Assembly (NCBI GenBank): GCA_001915545.1
Contig: MNQS01000027.1
Location: 1 to 5,558, forward strand
Direction of reading: 5' to 3'
DNA length: 5,558 nt
From: Bacteroides sp. 43_108
Lineage (GTDB): Bacteria; Bacteroidota; Bacteroidia; Bacteroidales; Bacteroidaceae
The position numbers and the translations under genes were made by a program. The notes below the pieces were generated by a model. That model did no database searches. It was given only the letters and a program-made list of their open reading frames with translations, and was not told where the DNA came from. This document shows, in pieces, positions 1 through 5,558 of this stretch; position 1 is the stretch's first letter, and every line of letters starts with the position of its first letter.

Positions 1-59
1 AGTTTCTTGATAAAGGATTCAAATAATCGTTCCATTTCTTCTTTTTGTTTATCACACAT
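1..59 (-). CDS. Possible N-terminus of an unknown protein, cut by the window edge
   Basis: An ATG at 59-57 on the minus strand opens a frame that runs off the left edge after 19 full codons, reading MCDKQKEEMERLFESFIKK. The segment is rich in Lys and Glu and looks like the start of an amphipathic helix; the codon pattern is plausible for a real gene. The family is not recognisable. A second ATG at codon 9 (35-33) is preceded by the purine-rich run AAAAAGAAGAA and could be the true start, which would fit better if transcription begins at the -7-like box lying only 2 nt before the first ATG. The same frame also stays open upstream to a stop at 111-113, but without an ATG, so it could instead be part of a degraded gene. 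The terminator and about 300 nt separate it from susCD, so it is probably a separate transcription unit. Confidence 0.4.
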   Translation of the reverse strand, partial: MCDKQKEEMERLFESFIKK

Positions 60-61
60 TA

Positions 62-98
62 CAAAAATAGTAATAAATTGTTCATCATGATAAACAAA
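62..98 (-). promoter_or_regulatory. Candidate Bacteroides-type promoter for the left-edge gene
   Basis: TATTTTTG on the minus strand (62-69) matches the Bacteroides -7 consensus TAnnTTTG exactly. A TTTG at 95-98 could be the -33 element, but the 25-nt gap between them is longer than usual (about 19-21 as I recall it), so the pair is weak. The box lies 2 nt before the ATG at 59, which implies either an almost leaderless transcript or use of the second ATG at 35. In AT-rich DNA such a box can arise by chance. Confidence 0.3.
78..97. promoter_or_regulatory. 20-bp near-perfect palindrome, operator-like
   Basis: TTGTTCATCATGATAAACAA is a palindrome without a spacer, with 9 of 10 base pairs matched and symmetry between 87 and 88. 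It overlaps the candidate -33 element of the left-edge promoter, the usual place for a repressor site. The right half-site recurs in inverted orientation at 45-54. This is the form of a dimeric transcription-factor operator, but no regulator is encoded in the window, and the factor cannot be named. Confidence 0.35.
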
Positions 99-272
99 AC
101 GAGTTTTTTTTTAAAGTTGCAGCAATAAAATGCTCACATTACCATTTGTTTAAATAAAGTTCAGACCTTCGCCCAAGTGTACTGCCCTTTTTTATTTGGC
201 TTATGTTAAGTGGCTCTATGACCTATGCATAATATGCTTTGCCGATATCAGAATATCAAATGATTTTGGGTA

Positions 273-321
273 TAATAAAAAAGGAAGAGAATATATCACA
301 TAACCTCTTCCTTTTTTATTA
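273..321 (-). terminator. Intrinsic terminator after the susD-like gene (bidirectional in form)
   Basis: A perfect 17-bp inverted repeat (arms 273-289 and 305-321) encloses a 15-nt loop and begins 40 nt past the susD-like stop codon. On the minus strand the inner stem is GGAAGAG/CTCTTCC. It is preceded by six A and followed by six T, which is the classical A-tract, stem, T-tract form of a Rho-independent terminator. Because the A and T tracts are themselves complementary, the structure could also stop transcription coming from the left on the plus strand, although no plus-strand gene is visible to need it. Its position suggests that the susCD transcript ends here. Confidence 0.85.
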
Positions 322-361
322 ATAAACTTGGACTAGCGTCATATTTCAGACTGTTTTTTCA

Positions 362-2221
362 TTAATTCAAATTAGGTCCTTCGCCAAATTGCGGATTTCC
401 TTCATCTACCCATACACGCTGAGAGTTTAGTTTGTCAGGATCTGCATTGTCAGTACCATAAGAGAACCCTTGCGCTTTATATGCTGCAATTGTAATATCA
501 CGCATCTGATCTGTAGGAGCAGGTTCGCTTACTTTGAAACGTCTCGGAATTAATGTTGAATAATCCAATAAATCACTAAATTCCTCCCAAGGTAATAATG
601 TACTGTTTTTCATGGGAATACCGGAACGACGTACATTTATAAACTGATCAAGAGGGCTCATTATATAGTGGATGTACTGCTGAATATATACCTTTTCCAA
701 ATCAGATTTAGTATCACCAGTTAATTTGAAAGCATCATGAGAGAGCATTTCATTAACCATGGTATCATCAATCTTAATAGTAGCATCGAGCGGGTCATTT
801 ACACAAGTACGTGAATAATAAGGAACTTGATTGAGTTCCGCTGCTTTGTCATATACATAAGCAGATAAACGACAACCTTCTGTCAGATATTCTTGAGCCG
901 ATTTAGGTGCATTAGCTCCTAATAATTTAAATTCAGCTAATAATAATTGTACTTCTGCTGCTGAGAAATAAATGCCATACCATGGGGTTATTTGAATATC
1001 TTTATCAGGTGTTACATCCGGTGCATCTGGATAAGTGAAGTCATAAATACCTTTTACTAATTCCTGATTGCGGAATGACAGCGCTTCATAATCTCTTGTT
1101 CCACCTGCGGAAGTTTTTAACTGGAACAATAAACCTGTAGGGTCAAAAATCCATTTGTTATTCTCTTCCAAGCCAGCACCAATCTTTAAAGGGGCTCCGT
1201 AATAACGTACCCATGGTTCGCCTGGACCTGTCCAGCCTTTAAATTTACCGTCTTCGATAATAGCGTTTTCGGCGATATAAGGAGGAATTTCTTTACCTTG
1301 ATCCAAGAATGCTTGTATTACAGCTCCGTTAAACTCATTCTTTGTGAAGGCACTTAACAGACGTGTGTCGCGGTTGTCTTTCATAAAGTCAATTAATAAA
1401 TCATGTCCGGCACCTTGAGGGAAATCATTGTTCCAGTGATTGTTTGTTCTTCCGCGATTATAAATAAAATCATCAGTTGCGGATTCTAATATACCAGCCT
1501 GATTGGCTATGACTTCATTTGCTATCTTAATGGCTCTGTTTCTGTCTTTATTAACAAGACGTGCTGCTAGCTTTAATTTTAAAGAGTTGGCGAATTTCGC
1601 CCATTTTTTGACATCGCCATTGTATATGAAATCCTGATTACCTAAGATATCGCTAATATTATTAGTCGTAAGATAGTTAATAGCCTCGTCCAATTCCTTC
1701 AACCAATAATCATATAATTCTTCCTGTGTGTCAAATTTGGGATACAATGTGCCTCCATAACGAGCCATCTCTGCTTCCGTGTATTGAAGTGAGCCATACA
1801 TATCGCTATCACCCATTGCCAGAAAGACAGCTAAAGGATTACATAGATATTGAATATATCCATAACGTGCTTTATCTTCATCAGACATTTGAGAAATTTG
1901 ATAACGTAAATCATTTATCATACGTAAAGTATCGTATATATTCGATCCTGTACTACCTTGCTCGGTTATCAGATTAAAACTGTCTACATTACCACTTGGG
2001 CTAACAATACACTGTCCCCAAGCACCAATACGCGGAAAATCATAATACCATGCAGAATAATCCATCGGTTCGAATTGATATAGGCATTCCGTGAATAAAA
2101 AACGGATATTAGGAGTTGAAATGTCACCTTCACTTGAGTTTATATCTTTAAACTCATCGGCACAAGAGGATAAAAGTCCTGCACCTAAAATGCATGAAGC
2201 AAATAAATATTTTAATTTCAT
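362..2221 (-). CDS. SusD-like nutrient-binding outer-membrane lipoprotein (SusD/RagB superfamily)
   Basis: This is the surface lipoprotein partner of the upstream SusC; such proteins bind substrate and cap the transporter. The 619-residue frame is complete. It opens with a type II signal peptide (MKLKYLF, hydrophobic core, lipobox LLSSC) that puts the lipidated Cys at residue 20 (codon 2162-2164). The following Ala-Asp-Glu fits the acidic export signal of Bacteroidota surface lipoproteins. Family signatures are AMGDSDMYGSLQYTEA (about 135-150), YDYWLKELDEAINYL (170-184), KKWAKFANSLKLKLAARLVN (205-224), the helical SAAEVQLLLAEFKLLG (420-435), FINVRRSGIP (527-536), and a tail with LIPRRFKVSEP and QRVWVDEGNP. 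The length and the C-terminal RVWxD ending suggest the SusD-like/SusD-like_2 branch (PF12741/PF12771 type) rather than classical RagB/SusD; this is from memory and has not been searched. The ATG at 2221 is chosen because the signal peptide starts there. The preceding 35 nt are A/T-rich with no clear Shine-Dalgarno sequence, as is usual in Bacteroides. The ligand cannot be inferred. Confidence 0.96.
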   Translation of the reverse strand: MKLKYLFASCILGAGLLSSCADEFKDINSSEGDISTPNIRFLFTECLYQFEPMDYSAWYYDFPRIGAWGQCIVSPSGNVDSFNLITEQGSTGSNIYDTLRMINDLRYQISQMSDEDKARYGYIQYLCNPLAVFLAMGDSDMYGSLQYTEAEMARYGGTLYPKFDTQEELYDYWLKELDEAINYLTTNNISDILGNQDFIYNGDVKKWAKFANSLKLKLAARLVNKDRNRAIKIANEVIANQAGILESATDDFIYNRGRTNNHWNNDFPQGAGHDLLIDFMKDNRDTRLLSAFTKNEFNGAVIQAFLDQGKEIPPYIAENAIIEDGKFKGWTGPGEPWVRYYGAPLKIGAGLEENNKWIFDPTGLLFQLKTSAGGTRDYEALSFRNQELVKGIYDFTYPDAPDVTPDKDIQITPWYGIYFSAAEVQLLLAEFKLLGANAPKSAQEYLTEGCRLSAYVYDKAAELNQVPYYSRTCVNDPLDATIKIDDTMVNEMLSHDAFKLTGDTKSDLEKVYIQQYIHYIMSPLDQFINVRRSGIPMKNSTLLPWEEFSDLLDYSTLIPRRFKVSEPAPTDQMRDITIAAYKAQGFSYGTDNADPDKLNSQRVWVDEGNPQFGEGPNLN

Positions 2222-2256
2222 ACTAATTCAATTTTATATTGTTAAAGCATTATGCA

Positions 2257-5200
2257 TTAGAATTCGGCATTAATAGTAAACGTATAGTTTCTAATATATG
2301 GTTCATAACCACGGATACGGAATTCTGCAGATCTATTACCACGAACACTTTCCGGGTGAACGTTATTAGGCAATGAATTATATATATAGCCTACATTGCG
2401 TGCTGCTAAACTTAAATTCAAACCTTTAGCACCAATCTTTGATGCTATGCTTTTAGGCATACGATATGACAATGTGATATCACGAAGAGCTATGTAACTT
2501 AACTCATGCACCCAGTCATCATTAACGACACCTTCGCCCCAAGAATTTCTAAACACATGATATGCACTAGCATGGGTCGGTTCGATAATACCTGCATCAA
2601 TAGCTTGCTGATGGGTCATACCACTGATGTCATGTGATTTGCCATCAATACCTGTAGCTGAAGTACCCGGTGCAAACACTCCTTCTAAAATAACACCATC
2701 TTCATAGGTGATTCCATTGCTACCCCCTGCATACTGACTTGTCCAAGTCAAACCACCACTTGCCGCATCACGATATTTTAAAGACGTTTTAGTCCAGCCG
2801 GCATTTGAACCGTAACGGTTGCTATACATAGCTACTAAACCACCGATACGCATATCAAGACCTACATGTAAACTTAAATTTTTCCAGCGCAGGCTTGTTG
2901 ACATAGAACCTAAAAAATCCGGTTGCATATCACCCAATTCCTGAACCACTCCACTTCTACGTTCGTATACAGCACGACGCGTATCACTGTAGTTCAACAA
3001 AACTCGCCCTTGATCGTCACGAGCAGGAAGAATATCAGTCATTAACATACCATAACTTCCACCAACTTTAGCAACAGAACCAATACGGTAGTCATAGGCG
3101 TTTACTTGACCTGCAAGTGAAATATATTCAGCTGCATCCGGATGGAGTTCTACAATCTTACTCGTATTTTTGGTCCATGTGAAATCTAGTCCCCATTCCC
3201 AATCTTCATTTTGGAAAGGAATAGTATTCAAAGCTAACTCTATACCTTGATTCTGAATATTACCAGCATTAATCAATTGTGTACTGATACCTGATACCCA
3301 AGGAGTTGCTATTTCCATTATTTGATCTTTGGTATTTTCTTTATAGTAAGTTACATCCAAATTCAGACGGTTTTTAAATGTACGGAAGTCCAAACCAATT
3401 TCCCAAGCATTTTTACGTTCCGGTTTTAAATTGGAGGCTTTCATTATTGTATTTAAAGTATTGGTATAAATATTCCCACCATTAGGCAATTCAATTGTAC
3501 CAAATCCATAAGCCTGGTTTACATAATAAGGATCGGTATCATTACCTACTTGTGCCCACGAGCCACGAACCTTAGCGAAAGAGATCCATTCGGGCAATTG
3601 CTCACGGAATGTTTCACTAATAATCCAAGAACCTGAAACTGAAGGGTAAAAATAAGAATGATTACCTGTACCATTAGCATAAACTAATGCAGAAGACCAA
3701 TCATTACGTCCTGTAACATCCAAATAGACTTGATTCTTCCATCCTAAATTTAAAGCAAAAATGGCAGAAAGCATACGTTTTTCGCTTTTCAATCCACCAT
3801 CGGATTTTTTAGGATTCTTTGAGTTATCAACGAACCATTGTCCAGGAACCACCATACCTCCGTCAGTATTTACAGAATATTCATATCTGCTAGTATTATA
3901 ATATTCAAAGCGTGCAAAGCCACCAATATAATAATCTTTTATAGTTTTGTTCCAAGTAAACGAGCCACCAAAAGTGGTTTGTTCCTTTGTGTTTTGCCAA
4001 ATTTTATAATAGCCTCCATCATTGGCATATCCGGTTCCTAATTCTTTGTTATCACCACGATTGTAGTAATAATTCATATTAGCATCAGCTTTAAATTTCA
4101 GCCAGTCGGTTATTTTCATATTAACTTCAAAAGTAGGGCGTACAACTGTTTCTTTTTGGCGATAATCATATTTATCAATTTCGAACCAATAGGTTTTACC
4201 AGGAACATTTCCATAGATGTCACCATAATCAGTACTTGCCACTCCACCATGTTCACCGAGATATTTGTTACGGAAATATTGGGGGTCATAATTGGGAGTC
4301 CATGTTCCGTTTACGAAATTTTCACCGATATTGCGTGCTGCATTTCTTGGCGTTGAATTAGAAAAATTCACAGAAGCTGCAACATCTACCCAATCATTTA
4401 ATTTATGTGTTGCTTTTACCAAGAAAGAATAACGCTCAAATGTATTATTCGGAGTAGTGGATTCAGCATGTTTATAAGACATGGAAGCATAGAATGTGGT
4501 TTTGTCATTACCACCATGAATAGCTAGATTTGTATTGGTGTTGAAACCTATTTGATACATATCCAACATATTATTTTTATGTGGGGAATAAGTAGTCATT
4601 GTACCGTCATAATTTTCAATTTGACTACCGTCATATTTAGGACCAAATCCAGTTCCCCAAGTTCCAATTAAGGTATGTTGTCCAGCTGAGTTCACTTGGA
4701 ATTGTGTTGGTTGCCAGATATTACCATCACCATCTGCGTCATAACGTCCTACATACGGACCATCACCATAGACAGTCTGAATATCTGGAGTTTTATATGC
4801 ATGGTCGATACCGAATGTTTGAGAGAAACTGATACCTAATCCACTACCACCCTTGCCACTTTTAGTAGTAATTACAACAGCACCATTCAAACCACGAGAA
4901 CCATAGAGTGCAGTCGCTGCGGCACCTTTTAAAACAGAAACTGTTTCAAAATCATCAGGATTTAGATTTTTCAATTCATTACCATAGTCACTGGAATTAC
5001 TCCCCCAGTTCAAGTCATCATTACCAGATACATTATTATCCAGTATAACACCGTCTACTACATAAATAGGCTGGTTGTTATTGCCCATCGTGGAAGCACC
5101 ACGGATTTGAATTTTGGCTGCGCCAAAGATACCACCATCTGAACTGGAAATTTCAACACCTGCTACTTTTCCTTGTAATGCAGTAACCGGAGAAATGGTG

Positions 5201-5558
5201 TTGGCTGCTTTCAATTCATCACCCCTTACTTCGGTAACGGCATAACCCAGCGCCTTTTCCTCACGTTTCAATCCTAGAGCGGTTACAACTACCTCACCCA
5301 ACAATTGAGTATCATCTTTCAAAAGAACATCTAGAGGTTTCCCGGTCCATTTTATTTCTTGAGTAGCATAACCAACGAAAGAGATAACAATGATATCCCC
5401 TTCCTTTACATTACTTAAAGAGAAGTCACCGTCAAGCCCTGTGATAGTACCATTCGTAGTCCCTTTCACTACTACAGATGCACCGATAACACCTTCTCCC
5501 GTAGCATCCTTGACGATACCCGTACATGTCCCTGTCTGTTGTGTGATTTTCACATCGG
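2257..5558 (-). CDS. SusC/RagA-family TonB-dependent outer-membrane transporter (5'-truncated by window edge)
   Basis: This is a TonB-dependent transporter of the SusC family, which imports oligomeric nutrients across the outer membrane together with a SusD partner. Numbering residues from the GTG at 5553, the visible parts are: a CarboxypepD_reg-like domain at about 9-85 (TGIVKDATGEG, DGDFSL, ISFVGY); a TonB-box-like segment at about 87-103 (EVVVTALGLKREEKALGY); a plug domain at about 105-232 (ALQGKVAGVEI, IQIRGAST, IYVVDGVILD, VLKGAAATALYGSRGLNGAV); then a long beta-barrel with family signatures (VRGSWAQVGND, NLKPERKNAWEIGLDF, NAGNIQNQGIELAL, ALRDITLSYRMP). It ends in the terminal Phe expected of an outer-membrane protein. 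The frame stays open through 5554-5558 (the preceding codon is GAT), so the GTG at 5553 is not the start: the signal peptide, and any STN domain, lie beyond the window. The frame shows no internal stop or shift. The next gene begins 35 nt downstream, as expected for a susCD operon. The family is certain; the substrate is unknown. Confidence 0.97.
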   Translation of the reverse strand, partial: DVKITQQTGTCTGIVKDATGEGVIGASVVVKGTTNGTITGLDGDFSLSNVKEGDIIVISFVGYATQEIKWTGKPLDVLLKDDTQLLGEVVVTALGLKREEKALGYAVTEVRGDELKAANTISPVTALQGKVAGVEISSSDGGIFGAAKIQIRGASTMGNNNQPIYVVDGVILDNNVSGNDDLNWGSNSSDYGNELKNLNPDDFETVSVLKGAAATALYGSRGLNGAVVITTKSGKGGSGLGISFSQTFGIDHAYKTPDIQTVYGDGPYVGRYDADGDGNIWQPTQFQVNSAGQHTLIGTWGTGFGPKYDGSQIENYDGTMTTYSPHKNNMLDMYQIGFNTNTNLAIHGGNDKTTFYASMSYKHAESTTPNNTFERYSFLVKATHKLNDWVDVAASVNFSNSTPRNAARNIGENFVNGTWTPNYDPQYFRNKYLGEHGGVASTDYGDIYGNVPGKTYWFEIDKYDYRQKETVVRPTFEVNMKITDWLKFKADANMNYYYNRGDNKELGTGYANDGGYYKIWQNTKEQTTFGGSFTWNKTIKDYYIGGFARFEYYNTSRYEYSVNTDGGMVVPGQWFVDNSKNPKKSDGGLKSEKRMLSAIFALNLGWKNQVYLDVTGRNDWSSALVYANGTGNHSYFYPSVSGSWIISETFREQLPEWISFAKVRGSWAQVGNDTDPYYVNQAYGFGTIELPNGGNIYTNTLNTIMKASNLKPERKNAWEIGLDFRTFKNRLNLDVTYYKENTKDQIMEIATPWVSGISTQLINAGNIQNQGIELALNTIPFQNEDWEWGLDFTWTKNTSKIVELHPDAAEYISLAGQVNAYDYRIGSVAKVGGSYGMLMTDILPARDDQGRVLLNYSDTRRAVYERRSGVVQELGDMQPDFLGSMSTSLRWKNLSLHVGLDMRIGGLVAMYSNRYGSNAGWTKTSLKYRDAASGGLTWTSQYAGGSNGITYEDGVILEGVFAPGTSATGIDGKSHDISGMTHQQAIDAGIIEPTHASAYHVFRNSWGEGVVNDDWVHELSYIALRDITLSYRMPKSIASKIGAKGLNLSLAARNVGYIYNSLPNNVHPESVRGNRSAEFRIRGYEPYIRNYTFTINAEF

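Larger units (their letters stand above)
43..99. repeat. 12-bp perfect inverted repeat with a 33-nt spacer
   Basis: TTTTGTTTATCA at 43-54 is the exact reverse complement of 88-99. The right arm is one half of the 78-97 palindrome extended by two bases, so the region holds three related half-sites: 45-54, 78-87 and 88-97. The spacer contains the -7-like box and the ATG at 59. If the ATG at 59 is the real start, the left arm lies inside the first codons of that gene. Confidence 0.6.
60..361. other. Intergenic region of about 300 nt without a supported gene
   Basis: This AT-rich stretch separates the susD-like gene from whatever gene begins at the left edge. All six frames are broken by frequent stops; the only longer open stretch is the minus-strand frame running from the T9 run at 104-112 to the window edge, described with the left-edge gene. 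The stretch holds the terminator (273-321), two very short hairpins at 227-237 (GCATA-A-TATGC) and 244-257 (GATAT/ATATC) with no assignable role, the palindrome at 78-97 and the -7-like box at 62-69. No tRNA, known small-RNA motif, insertion-sequence end or direct-repeat array is recognisable. From about 120 to 225 nothing could be identified. Confidence 0.7.

Noticed and set aside
43..99. Invertible promoter of the Bacteroides phase-variation type
   Set aside because: The inverted repeats fit the general idea, but the 33-nt spacer is far shorter than known invertible promoter segments, one arm is explained by the 78-97 palindrome, and no invertase gene is present.
104..112. T9 run (A9 on the minus strand) as a phase-variation tract
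   Set aside because: Shifting the frame by one base does join the left-edge frame to the sequence upstream, but that frame is closed by a TGA a few codons earlier and offers no ATG, so slippage would not switch an obvious gene on or off.
1726..1977. Plus-strand open frame of 83 codons inside the susD-like gene
   Set aside because: It is antisense to a well-supported conserved gene and shows no family resemblance or independent signals; it is a shadow of the coding strand.
2247..2255. Short palindrome GCATTATGC between susC and susD
   Set aside because: The loop would be a single base and the stem only 4 bp; it cannot form a meaningful hairpin or terminator and is expected by chance.
2091..2273. 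Plus-strand open frame of 60 codons over the susD-like start and the intergenic gap
   Set aside because: It is antisense to the signal peptide and the end of susC, with no recognisable domain.
3838..4356. Two plus-strand open frames (3838-4041 and 4156-4356) inside the susC-like gene
   Set aside because: Both are antisense to conserved barrel sequence. Their Ile-rich, low-complexity translations are typical of reverse-strand shadows.
5551..5553. GTG at 5553 as the start of the SusC-like protein
   Set aside because: The frame remains open to the window edge, and the protein would begin directly at the CarboxypepD-like domain with no signal peptide, which an outer-membrane protein needs. The gene is cut by the window.

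Overview
The window looks like Bacteroidota DNA, most likely Bacteroides or a close relative of the Bacteroidales. The evidence is a tandem susC/susD-type gene pair on the minus strand, a SusD lipoprotein whose lipidated Cys is followed by an acidic surface-export signature, start regions without a clear Shine-Dalgarno sequence, and moderately AT-rich DNA. Genus and species cannot be fixed from this sequence alone.

Layout, read on the minus strand from right to left: (1) 5558-2257 is a SusC-family TonB-dependent outer-membrane transporter. Its reading frame is still open at the right edge, so the signal peptide and extreme N-terminus lie outside the window. (2) After a 35-nt gap, 2221-362 encodes a complete SusD-like surface lipoprotein of 619 residues. 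(3) A strong 17-bp hairpin with T-tracts on both sides (273-321) lies 40 nt past the susD stop and probably ends the transcript. (4) About 300 nt of AT-rich DNA without a convincing gene follows. It contains a 20-bp near-perfect palindrome (78-97), a further copy of its half-site (45-54) and a weak Bacteroides-type -7 box (62-69). (5) The left edge may hold the first 19 codons of another minus-strand gene of unknown function.

The two main genes should work as one nutrient-uptake unit. The SusD-like lipoprotein is the substrate-capturing lid on the cell surface, and the SusC-like barrel imports the ligand with energy from TonB-ExbBD. No degrading enzyme or regulator is recognisable here, so the substrate (glycan, peptide or other) cannot be named. 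No new biological system is evident. The least explained feature is the operator-like palindrome with its extra half-site at the left end; the rest is a typical accessory SusCD locus.
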